A stretch of DNA of 43,204 nt from assembly GCA_014904985.1 (NCBI GenBank), contig MU129137.1, positions 1 through 43,204 of the forward strand, in the 5' to 3' direction. Within the stretch, counting starts at the first letter, position 1, and the number at the start of each line of letters is the position of its first letter. A program made the position numbers and the translations under genes. Origin of the DNA: Hydnum rufescens UP504 (lineage: Eukaryota; Basidiomycota; Agaricomycetes; Cantharellales; Hydnaceae). The notes beneath the pieces were generated by a model. That model had not been told where the DNA came from. It searched no databases and saw only the letters and a program-made list of their open reading frames with translations. Below, one piece after another: positions 9,561 to 19,429 of the stretch.

Positions 9561-11103
9561 GAAGAAGGGTTGGGAGCTCCAATGACTGTCAAATAAAAAT
9601 CTGGTTCAGCCAGTGTGTAGATGGGAGACTGTATTTCTGCTGTTATTCATTGGGTTGGTTCATTTCAATGGTTGATCACACTCTGCAAGATGTGTATGGT
9701 GTTCAGTGGAGAATAGGATAGGATATGGGCTAGCTGTAATCAATGATATATTATCTGGGATGCTGCTAGAAAGGCTTATATGTTGTTCATGTTGTGTTGG
9801 TTCATTTACTGATATTTGTGTATTCTTGTTTACATTCTCCTGGTCAAAATGTGGATATATGTGAGTTACAAACTGGTCAGTGCTTGGTTAGTCTTGTTAG
9901 TATCTTTCTTCCTTCTTTCTTCAAAACCTGATTTGTATTTCATTATGCTTACTTTTCCTTGGATGTCCAGCAACTCTAACCTTAGGTCCTGCAACTATCC
10001 TTGGCTTTAGTGATTCGCATAGAAGGCTTCCAGTGGCTTTGTCTCAACAACCTTGAAGATGACTTAGCTCCAGTTGGCTTATAGATAGACTGTTCTTTAG
10101 AGGCAAGCAGAAAAGTTGACAGTGGTTGACAGTGATGAGCTCCAGAGAGGAGATGATTGTGGGGGATACACAAAATCTACCAGCTTTTATACCTTTCTGG
10201 AGGTGGCTATGTTTAAAGAAAATGACTCCCTCATGGGTGAGTCATATGTGAGTCATAGGTGAGAACAAAAGAAAAGTGAAGATATGAGTCCTAGGTGAGT
10301 CATGCATAGAGAGAACAAAAGAAATCATGGAAGGGTGATGTTATAGTGATGTCATGGTGATGTCACCAATTTGCTGAGCATGTGGAATGCTTGGAGCATG
10401 AGGTCACTGACCATGTGGAGCATTCTGGGAGGCAAAATGAAAGGATATCTCTGGGTTCTGGACATTAATTTGAGCTTAGTCCAATGGTTAAGGTGTTTTG
10501 TTGCTGGTTGATAATGGGGACAAGTGCATGGGATGGGATTTGATGCAGAAACAGCAGTTTGCATCTGCAATAGATGTTCTTGGTATCATTGGATGTGGAT
10601 TGTCAACAGCCTTCTGGGCACAGTGGTTTCAAGCAGATTGGATGTGAACTGACAGAGAAATTCATAAAATACTGAAGGGTGTGGATTCTGATAGTAATAT
10701 CATTCTGTAGAGTTCAGTTTTGATCTGTTCTTCATGTGCTCAGTACTGTTGGATGCGGATTTTTATATCCTTCCAGGCATGGTTGTTCACAGAGGATTGA
10801 ATGCAAACTGATGGAGAAATTCATTTTTTACTGGAAATTCTGTATTTTGGTAGTAATATTGGTCTGGAGAGTGCAGTTTTGGTCTGTTCAACTGGTGTTT
10901 GGTACCATTTGAAAGGTGTAAATTGTAGCTTTCCAAGCATTATATTGGTGTACCTCTCCAATCAAAACTGATGGAGTTATAGAATGAATTTGATTTCTGC
11001 ATGTAGCTGTAATTAATTTCATAATTGGTCATGTGATGGTCCAATGACTGGAAGTGGTGTGATTCATGTTTTCTGATACTGGATGTTTTTATCTTCCACA
11101 CTG
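9561..11103 (-). repeat. Right terminal inverted repeat (TIR)
   Basis: Reverse complement of 740-2,329 with moderate divergence. It ends with TTATCTTCCACACTG at 11,103. CpG sites of the left arm appear here as TG/CA. The TATA box, leader and splice donor are kept on the minus strand. Confidence 0.85.
10185..10302 (-). promoter_or_regulatory. TIR promoter: TGACTCA sites plus TATA box (right arm)
   Basis: On the minus strand TATAAAA lies at 10185-10191, with TGACTCA sites upstream of it (as TGAGTCA on + at 10238, 10249 and 10296). The arrangement mirrors the left arm, so transcription would run inward toward the minus-strand gene at 7,864-5,583. Confidence 0.55.
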
Positions 11104-11180
11104 CCTTCAAGAGTCTCTGTTCCCTCTGTCACATCTGGCCCACTGCCTTCACCTACAGGAGCCCTGTCATGAGTGCAATC

Positions 11181-11281
11181 TGTCAGTGGATTGGGTCTGC
11201 AGCTGATTCCAATTGGTACTTGACTACTGCACATACATATTATGTAATGTATTCAGCACCTGTCACCCATGTCTTTCAACA
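11181..11281 (+). repeat. 5' LTR of the miniature element
   Basis: 101 bp, TG..CA ends, about 85-90% identical by eye to 12312-12412. Confidence 0.88.
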
Positions 11282-11295
11282 GGTTATGGGCCCAT
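11282..11295 (+). other. Primer-binding site (half initiator tRNA)
   Basis: GGTTATGGGCCCAT directly follows the 5' LTR. It is complementary to an initiator-tRNA anticodon stem-loop containing CCCAUAACC. The same motif recurs at 16629-16642 before the copia fragment. Confidence 0.75.
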
Positions 11296-12311
11296 CCATT
11301 TCCTAAGGGCTATACCATCAACTGTGCAAGTCCACTAGCACTGTGCATCAATTGAGCTTTGTCTTCTGTGACCCAGCCTGTGACTGTCTGGACAAACTGA
11401 GCTGTAGTCCACAACATCAATACTGTGTCTGAAAACCCATCGTTCATTCTCTTTTCCATGTCTAAACTGTGTGATTATTCCATGGTCCATCTGGGGGCAC
11501 CCTTGTCTATACCTGGGAGTGCCTGTTCTTTGGGGAAACCTCTACTTGCACCTGGGATTGACATTTTACCTGTGCTCTAGTGTGACCATCATACCCATGT
11601 CTTTTTCAGGGAATTTTCTATTGCCATTGTGTCATGTTGGTGAGGTGGAGTATTTAGTTGGGTGTTTGGGTGGGCTCTGGCCCTGGACCCAGAACACTAT
11701 TTTGAGATGTATGTGAGGAAGTCTCAGGACTTGGCTCATGACTCTTGGGTGACCTACTATAGGGTCTTTTGGGTGGGATGGAGGTGGTGCCCAGGCAAGG
11801 GGATTGCCATGGATCCGGCTCATCGATCAGGTTGCACAGAGGGGATTTGGATATCTGGCTTGCAGCACATGACATCATCAAGACATCTACCATCATTCTT
11901 CCAGTTCACATGAGGGAGTTTGGGCTTGGCTTGTGGTACCTGCTACTCTTCAGGATTATTAATCTATGGTACTCAAGTCTTTACTTGAGTGGGAGTATAA
12001 TTCTTAATCTTGCTGCCTTTGTTCCTTTTACCTGTTCATTTTTTTTGTCTCACTCATGCAAACTCATTTGCTCCAGTGGGAGTTACTGCCTGCCTTTTCT
12101 GTTTTTCTTGCTCAAGTGGGAGCAAATTTCATTTTCATTCCTTTGACCTATTTCTGCTTCAGTGGGAGCATACCCTTTTCTCTCACCCTGCCCCTAATTT
12201 AGACCAGTTGTGTCTACCCCCCCTTTTTTATTCTATCCTTTGATCTTGTCCCCCCCCTTCCTCTGTTTATTTGGTACACCCCTGCCTGATCATTATTGCT
12301 GCAAGTGGGAG

Positions 12312-12412
12312 TGTCAGCAGATTGGGTCTGCAGCCAATTCCAATCAGTACTTGACTACTGTACATACATATTATGTAATGTATTTGGCACCCATTGCCCA
12401 CATCTTTCAACA
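12312..12412 (+). repeat. 3' LTR of the miniature element
   Basis: 101 bp, preceded by the purine tract AAGTGGGAG and followed by the duplication CAATC. Confidence 0.88.
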
Positions 12413-12659
12413 CAATCTAGATCCAATTCAATGTTGTCATTGAGTATGACATTGTCATTGTCGATGATGACTAGAGTGTTGTCATCCAGAACACCAGTAT
12501 CATCATCTCTGGGAATACCAGTGGAATTGAACCCCATTTCTCATGAGGCAGATGTCAAGTCTACATGCAAGTGTACTCTCCCATGACATGTGGAAAATAA
12601 TCCAAAATGGTTCAGTGGGAAGCCAAAGCACAAGGCATGAACATCTGACATATCAGCAA

Positions 12660-13464
12660 CTCAATCCCCCCCTCAACCCAAAAAATGCATAGCTGCCATC
12701 ACATCATCTTTACCTGAACCCCCATTGTCTCCTGAAACCCTGTCTCAGCCTCAATCCCTACCATCAACTGAACCTCCTGTATGATCATTGGTTCAGGTTG
12801 CAAAGGGCCTCAGTACTGAATCAGGCAGTGAATCACCAGCTCCTGTCATGCCTGGAATGGTCACAATGAAAATTTCTAAGGCCAAATGCAAAGCCAAATG
12901 GTGTGCCCTGTTCCTGGAGCATGCTGATGCTCTCATTGCCTCAAGGGACTGGGGTGATCTTCTTGTGGCCTGGGAAATTATCAAGAATGATACTGGCAAT
13001 TCAAAAGAGAGTGTGAGTTTGCTTATTTGAAGGGGGTCATTGTTGCACTTATCATTATTTCCTGTGCACAGGCCTTGAGGTTCCCTGTCAAAGGCTGGCC
13101 AGTTGCTGTCCATGATTGGATACAGTGTGGACAGAGCCTCACCTGGCTCCCCAACCTGTTGGATTCTGCACTGATAACTTCCCATGCAGATTCTTGGTGG
13201 TTCTGGTGGATAGATTGCCAACCAAAATGGAGAGTTGTAAGGTCAGATGGCAAAGGATTCATTCCTTTGAGTGCCAAAGGTGATTGGTCCATGTTGTGTG
13301 TGGGTGGAACTAACAGCTTGTTACTGCATGTTATGGCCTTGGCATGGTGGGGCAATGCCACTCTAAACAATGCCAAAGAGACAAAAAAGTGGGCAGCAGC
13401 CATAAAAGAAGTTTCCTGGGCACTTAAACACATGCATATGTTGCATGAAAGTAGCTATAGTTGA
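12660..13464 (+). pseudogene. Broken Trp-rich protein of unknown (probably repeat-associated) family
   Basis: A Pro/Ser-rich start (about 12,680-12,780) is interrupted by TGA 12782-12784 where CGA would fit. An open frame then runs from 12,788 to a splice donor AGT/GTGAGT, intron 13013-13071, and a second exon from 13072 to TGA 13462-13464. The second exon encodes a block rich in aromatic residues (SWWFWWIDCQPKW), then WSMLCVGGTNSLLLHVMALAWWG and a helical end (WAAAIKEVSWALKHM). The pattern of W-L-..GGTN/GPNG..L..WWG resembles a family I recall as repeated in mushroom genomes, but I cannot name it. The intron removal keeps the frame. The part after 12,788 is intact, so it was probably functional not long ago. 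Confidence 0.5.
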
Positions 13465-13559
13465 CTCTTCATTTAGTTTAGTCTTAGTTTAGGCAACCAA
13501 TATATCCTTTTGTCAAAATTCTGCCAAGTCACACTATGTCTGGCATTGAGTCATTAAAT

Positions 13560-13960
13560 ATGGACACTATGGCAACATTGTACATGACAATGAATGCCAA
13601 GGGCTGTATGCAACAAGCTATTGGCAGCAACAAACTGTATGTGGCAGCCCACTGGCCAACAATGAACTGTACTGTATGCACATACACTGTCCATGACAAT
13701 GAATTGTATGTGACAGCAAACCATACATGACAGCACACTGGATGAAACAATGAACTGCATGTGACAGTGAACCATACATGATGGCACACTGTATGAGACA
13801 GTGAACTGTATGAGACAGTGAACTGTACATGACAACAAACTGTACACAATGATGAACTGTATGCAACAACAAACTATATGCAACAACAAACTGTACACAA
13901 CAACAAACTGTACACAACAACAAACTGTAATGTGCATGCACAAACTGTATGTGACATGGT
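13560..13960. repeat. Imperfect minisatellite with AACTGTATGTGACA units
   Basis: Roughly 20-24-bp units built from AA(C/T)TGTA(T/C), followed by GTGACAG, ATGACAG, CAACAACA or GAGACAGTG, repeat across about 400 bp. No CG dinucleotide occurs from 13,501 to 14,160. Open frames on both strands here are by-products of the repeat. Confidence 0.75.
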
Positions 13961-14209
13961 CCTAGTCTATCTCCACAACCTTGCTACTCTCCATGCCAAC
14001 CATTTCCTGGCCCCCTACACACACTGCTTTGATGTGATGCCAGACTTCTGTGACAGTGCAGGATACCAATGTGAATGGTGAAACTCATGCAGAAAACCTG
14101 CTGTATCCACCTCTGCAAGAGTTCCTTCCCCCTCTCTTCTCCACTTCCCTACCCTGCCTATGAGAATACCCACACCCAAGTGGGCAGGCAGGTACAGCAC
14201 TTTTTGTAC

Positions 14210-14560
14210 CTAGTATAGCCTATTTAATAATATATAATGACCCAATTAGGTGAACCAAATATAGTAATTCCTAATTTGGTAACCCCCAATTTGGTAATTC
14301 CTAATATAGTAATATTATTTATATGGGCAATGACCAGAGGGGTAAAGCCAATGAGTGGCATTTTTTCATGGGAGGATGGTATGGTACCCTGTTGATATAT
14401 CCTGGAATATCAATCATGGTAACTTACCAGGTGGTAACTTACCACATTGATACACTAATTAACTATGGTACCATACCATGTTTGATATCTCTATACTACA
14501 GCATGGGCTGCTTTTGGGCTGTGTTGGAGGTACAGTGTGAAGGAGGACAACAGACAAGAT
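14210..14560. repeat. AT-rich repeats and a small fold-back sequence
   Basis: AATTTGGTAATTCCTAATATAGTAAT-like units occupy 14,240-14,315. From about 14,377 to 14,490, GATGGTATGGTACC and later GGTACCATACCATG form an inverted repeat of at least 13 bp. The same arms carry GATATATCC/GATATC and TAACTTACC repeats, suggesting a MITE-like remnant. Confidence 0.45.
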
Positions 14561-14579
14561 GCACATCCACTTATTAGTT

Positions 14580-16590
14580 GGCACAATACTACCCATGATG
14601 AAGCCTCATTTGACAACCTCCAAACCCTGAAGCATCTTGTCGCTGCTCTTGTTGCCACTCTTCAGTCAGTAAAGAATTTCTAGGCTCTTGATCCAATGCT
14701 TACTGATGCCATGCCATGGTACAGGTGTAATTCATGCATTTATTGTTGTTTCAACTCCATTTATTCTTCTTGCCATCGTCTCTCACTTCTGCATCAATTC
14801 CTGAGCCATATCTCTTCTTATACTGTATTTCTACCTGAAGTCTACCAAAGAAGTTTTTTTGTGACATGACCACAACATAATCAGTATTTAGGTGAGGGAC
14901 ATGGTGGAGAAGCCTCCCCTGAGACAGTTGCTGGGTGCATTCAGTAAGGGCTGTTGCAAAGAGCCATGAGAAATTGACAAATTAATGAGAGCATACTGCA
15001 GTACTGCTATAATGTCTCAGCTACCCACATTGAGGTCAGCCCCAGCTTTGACTTCAGCCTCAGAGTCAGGGGATGGGAGACCAACACCATTGCTCTCATC
15101 TCTGAATAAATGAGTGTGATGAAGACAAATTGGTCTTGGAGTTGGGATTGGGAGGGCACTGTGATGATATGGCATCTTTCACAGGATCCATATCTTACCT
15201 GAAGACAATGAAGACTCCAATGACAATAGTGAGGAATTTGCAGGTCTTACAGGAAGAGTGTCTTGTCCACATGTGGCCCATCCCCTGTCAATGCCCCTTC
15301 TTCTGGGAGAATGAAGACTCTACACTTTGCAATCTCCATCATCATCAGGATGAATGACAGGAGGTTGGATCCCTTGATCATGGCCCCACCCTCTGTCTCT
15401 ACCTCTGCTGCTTGACACACCTCTCCCTCATCCTTGTGCATCAGGAAATCCAACCAGACATACACCACAGCTCTGGAGCCTCTGGAGTGCTCCAGAGACT
15501 CCAGTGCACTTCTCCATGGTGTTCCAGAGCCTCTGCAAGGGGTGACATGCTCTGGAACACATCTGGTTTTCCTGATGTCATTGTCCCCTCCCTGCTGTAT
15601 GGTTTGTGTGTCCACTCCATTGGGAGGAAAAGTTTGCCTCAGGTGTGGACTTCCTCTGTCAAACGCACTTTCTCTTCCACACACTTTGAGCTTGACTATT
15701 TCTTTTTGCAGTCAGCAATCCACTTCTGTATTACTTCAGGTGTGTCAAGCCAGATTTTATGCTCCTGAATGAGAATTGAGCTGGAAATAAGAGTTGAATA
15801 AGTCAGAGAAGGCAGGTAGTCTGCACAAAGAAGGGGAGGAGAATAAAATATATACATTGATGCATTCCTGTCAGGTCCACCCTCAGCATTTCTTTTTTGT
15901 TTGCATTTGTTCCAGTATATAAAATGGTGATCCATCATGTGGAGTTCTAGGTCCTTGTTTGATTGACCCATGTATGAACATCCTTATCATATACAGGGGA
16001 TTCCCCCCTCCACTAAATGGGGTTCAATTGCAGTTGTCATTAATGAAATCAATTTGGGTATGTGACTTCTCCTTTCTTCAATAGTCAACCTTGGAGTTGC
16101 ACTTCATGCTGAGGGATCATGAGCATTCAAGATGTGCACAATAACACTCAGGGGGTAGGATGCCTCATGAGATTCTCCAAATATTCATCATGAACTGCCT
16201 TTACAGTAGATATAAGCTCCAATAGCTGAGCACAACTAGGTGCCTCAGGTACAATAGTATCTCCAGAGGGTATTGAATTTTGTAGAGAGATAGCAGCAGG
16301 CACAGCAGACATCAATGGCTCCCACCTGGTGGATCAAGGGCAGTGTATGGCTACACATGTTGGAGATCAAGAGTCATGGGTCATGGATGCAGCTTAGTCA
16401 TCACCCCCTGTTTGGTAGCTTTCCTTTTCTGGCAATTGCTATATAGTTTGTTGTACTTGCTGATGGCTTTCCTCAGTCCTCTTATATGAGACTGAGGTAA
16501 GCTAGTACCCAAAACAGCATTCCCTTTCAGGGATTATTGCTCACTTTGTATATAGCCTTTTTCCTAGCTATTATATACATGCTTAGTCCT
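14580..16590. other. Repeat-island interval without an assignable gene
   Basis: CpG-poor sequence with stop-riddled coding-like stretches, mainly on the minus strand around 15,250-15,970. These include frames of 145 and 91 codons, such as one reading HKIWLDTPEVIQKWI. I cannot assign a family. From about 16,470 CTCTTATATGAGACTGAG occurs twice (16,478 and 16,590), probably inside the LTR of the following copia element. Confidence 0.4.
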
Positions 16591-16628
16591 CTTATATGAG
16601 ACTGAGCCTTTTTCCTAGTCTCTTGACA
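16450..16628 (+). repeat. Probable 5' LTR end of a second copia element
   Basis: The sequence ends ..TCTCTTGACA immediately before the primer-binding site GGTTATGGGCCCAT (16629-16642), as an LTR should. It contains an internal duplication (CTCTTATATGAGACTGAG and GCCTTTTTCCTAG, each twice). The left end is uncertain, and no matching 3' LTR was found downstream. Confidence 0.45.
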
Positions 16629-18240
16629 GGTTATGGGCCCATTCTTGAAACACAAATTAACAAGCTATGTGCCCATGCCCTCAAGCTTGCCAACCTTGTA
16701 TTTGCTCTTCCCAATAATATACTTGCCATTTCCATCCTCCTCTCTCTTCCACCCTCCTATGGCACCCTCCAAACCTCCATTGGTGTAACCTCTGATGACA
16801 AAATTGACTTGCATAAAGTTGTAACCCTAATCTTGGCTGAACAGCAGCATTGCCAAGAGACTGGCAAAGCAGCATTTCAGGCTCGTGCAGTTAAATCCCA
16901 AAATGGAAAGGAAAATAAGGACGGAAAGAAAGGAAAGAGTTGTACCAACTGTCAGAGGAATGGCCACACCATTGAGAAGTGTTACTCAAAAGGTGGTGGA
17001 ATGGAGGGCCAAGGTCTTCCGAAGGGGGAGGAGAAGAAGGACCAAAAAGCCAAAGTCATGAATGAGACCAGTACATTGAATACTGGATCCAACACTTCAA
17101 AACCAATGGGGCTCTTCATGGCAACCATCAGCAATGAAAGTGATTCTGCCACCAATGAGCATATTGAATTACATGTTGCCAATAAGCTTGTGTCCCTGAA
17201 GTGCCTCCAAACCTGGATTGTAGACTCTGGAGCATCCACCCACATGTCCTCACAACATGACTGGTTCACCTCCTACCAAGAGATTCACCCTCTGCAACAT
17301 GCCTGGCTTGGCAATCACCAGTATATCAAAGCAGTGGGCAAAGGTCACATAATGGTCAATATGCATGTAGGGACAAAAGACCCTATACCTGCAGCTTTTT
17401 TCTCAGTCCTATATGTCCCTGATCTCAATGGGACCCTACTTTCTGTGCAACAGCTTGGCCACTCAGGTCATTCAATACAATTCACTGGAAATGAGAGTAC
17501 AATACAAAACTCAAAAAACAAGGTTGTCAGCCATGCCTCAATTGATGGAAATCTCTATATGCTGCAAGTCTCTGTTCACACATGAGAGTCAGCCTGTATT
17601 AGTACCATAAATCCCTCCAATGGGTTTGAACTTGCAATTGGAACAACCTTGCCCTGCACATCCATAGAAACCTGGCACCACTGGCTTGGCCACATGCACT
17701 ATGGCTTGGTTGGTCATATGGTGAATAAGAATGTTGTTACTGGCATGGAAATCCAACCAGGCACAAAGGAACCATCATCAGTATGCAAACCATGTGTCAA
17801 AGGGAAACACATACTGTATGTACCCCTATTCCAAAGAGACTTCAACATGTGCCAATATGGTGCTTGGCCATGTATTTTCTGATGTCTGGGGTCCAGCACC
17901 TGTGGCTACATCTTTGAACCAACAATATTACACCCTATTGATTGACAATGAATCATGCTGGATTAGTGTCTCACTTTTAAAGAAAACAGTGACACCTTTG
18001 CTGAATACAAGTCCTTTGTTTCTTGTGCTGAGATGGAGACTGGTGTTGGAGGGATAAATCCCTACACCATAAAATCCTCATCCAATGTCAAATTTACCTA
18101 TGAAGGAATTAATCAATTGTCACCTGCTCATTGAATTCCTACCCCCTATTGATCCTCAATTTTGCCATGCTCCTCCACCATGAGCTTCAGTCATTTTGTT
18201 GACTGTCCATTGGACTTCAACAGTCCTCATCAAAAAGGGG
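16629..18240 (+). mobile_element. Truncated Ty1/copia retrotransposon: gag (partial), zinc knuckle, protease, integrase N-part
   Basis: Open from the primer-binding site to TGA 17583, then readable with a stop and frameshifts to about 18,130. In order: the middle of a copia gag (LANLVFALPNNILAIS..LLSLPPSYGTLQTSI), a basic linker, a CCHC zinc knuckle CTNCQRNGHTIEKC (about 16,941-16,982), and the aspartic protease motif DSGASTHM (about 17,224). After the stop come a GAG-pre-integrase block (TWHHWLGHMHYGLVGHM, KPCVKGKH) and the start of the integrase core (FSDVWGPAPVATS..YYTLLIDNES). A frameshift lies at about 17,810-17,870. Reverse transcriptase and RNase H are missing. Gag is joined directly to the primer-binding site, so its N-terminal part was deleted. 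It is not functional. Confidence 0.88.
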
Positions 18241-18255
18241 CAGTTTATGCCCTAC

Positions 18256-18700
18256 TGTCAGGGCAACACTGCCATCAAAGCCACAAACAGAAAGAGGAAA
18301 GTGATTAATTAACCACACACTATCACAGTGGGAATCCTGAGTATACACCACACAACAAGGGACACACAAGTCTCACACCTATTGCAGTGGAATCCTGAGA
18401 GATCGAAACTGGTGATCCCCCAACTGCGAAGGGCTATAAATACTATTTCCTGCACACAGCCACCAGCCTTCCAGAGCCTTCCACCGTCTTCCATAACCTT
18501 CTGGATCCTCCTAGAATGCTGGCTCCACAGCCCATCAGTCAGCCTCCACAGCCACCATCACTAAGCCTCACTAAGCTGATGCAGCCATGTTATGAATCCT
18601 GTGTGCACCTCCACATGGCTATGCCCCAATTTCCATATGTATCCCCCTTAGCAAATGTACTTCCAAGGCAGTGTATACCTGGGTACTCCAAAGGTGTCCA
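18256..18700 (+). other. Possible LTR or transposon end with TATA box
   Basis: A purine-rich AAAAAGGGGCAG (about 18,231) followed by TGTCAGGGCAACACTG looks like a polypurine tract plus LTR start. A CTATAAATAC box lies near 18,432. No second copy is present in the window, so this is tentative. Confidence 0.3.
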
Positions 18701-19429
18701 AAGTGTCAAAGGACTGTAATGATGGGGATGGAGTATGGATTGGGACAGGTGGTGTGGATTCAGGGACTGGGGGAAGAGGAGGAGGAGGAGGGGAGTCTGG
18801 ATTGGCAACTCCATGGACTCATGTGGGGAGTGAGGGAATGACAGGTGCTGACAAGGGCACCAATGCTGCCACTGGTTGACTACCCAGCCCATAGCCCATC
18901 GGTCAAGGCCCAAGAGTATGAGGGCAATAACAATAAGAGAAATGCCAATAATGGCAAGGATGACAATAACCCCCTGACTGAATGGAGGAAGAGAGGAGAC
19001 AAGAGCATTTGAAGAAGTAGGCACCATATGATAGAGTCAATGAAGAATGATACTCCAATGGGTAAGTCCTTAAGCAGAAGCAAATGTCAATTTGATCCTG
19101 ACAACTACCTAAGGAGGGAGTAGGGGTCAGTGAGAGTGGAGGGCTGTCCTACTCACTGTCCTAGGGGTTGTATGGGAGCCCAACTACCAGGATGCCCAGA
19201 CAGAAGGCTGGGGCTAGCTATTAATGGCTGCTAGGGCCAACAGGACAGCCAGATGGAAGAAGCAGAGACTGAGACAAGGGTTCATGGTTTCTCACTAGGT
19301 GATGAAGATCTGGGCAAAGGTTAACTATTTGATTCTGTGGAATCTGCCATATATACATGACTTTTGAGTCCTAACTTAATTATGTAGTACACTATATTAC
19401 ACAATGACCCTATTGGTGGAGTACTTGTT

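Larger units (their letters stand above)
740..11103. mobile_element. Large (~10.4 kb) unclassified DNA element with ~1.55 kb terminal inverted repeats
   Basis: The sequence from 740 inward to about 2,329 reappears in reverse complement from 11,103 inward to about 9,561. The ends match exactly over at least 31 bases beginning CAGTGTGGAAGATAAAAAC; further in, the arms differ by substitutions and indels. Between them lie two convergent decayed genes and tandem repeats. I see no transposase, polymerase, integrase or helicase signature, so the superfamily is open and the element may be non-autonomous. No target-site duplication is obvious: GTGTTTCC precedes the left end and CCTTCAAG follows the right end. 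Ends in CAGTG/CACTG resemble some hAT-type termini but that alone is weak. The structure is read directly from the sequence; calling it a transposon is inference from the TIRs. Confidence 0.8.
11181..12412 (+). mobile_element. Miniature LTR retrotransposon (copia-type, half-tRNA primed)
   Basis: Two 101-bp LTRs (11181-11281 and 12312-12412) both begin TGTCAG and end TTTCAACA, with the same internal TACATATTATGTAATGTAT block. They are flanked by the 5-bp duplication CAATC (11176-11180 and 12413-12417). The primer-binding site GGTTATGGGCCCAT starts right after the 5' LTR and matches the complement of the initiator-tRNA anticodon arm, the half-tRNA priming of Drosophila copia. The polypurine tract AAGTGGGAG abuts the 3' LTR. 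The 1.03-kb interior has no intact gag or pol and contains several extra AGTGGGAG motifs (near 11991, 12075, 12116 and 12165). It is therefore a non-autonomous element moved by another element's proteins. Confidence 0.88.

Noticed and set aside
740..11103. A Polinton/Maverick or Starship identity for the large TIR element
   Set aside because: No protein-primed polymerase, packaging ATPase, retroviral-like integrase or tyrosine recombinase motif is visible, and the size is smaller than usual for either.
731..11111. A target-site duplication flanking the large element
   Set aside because: GTGTTTCC on the left and CCTTCAAG on the right do not match at any length beyond chance, so none is claimed.
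13529..13943. Long minus-strand open frames (106-129 codons) with Cys/Val-rich repeats
   Set aside because: They come from the minisatellite, overlap in several frames, and have no start context or intron logic.
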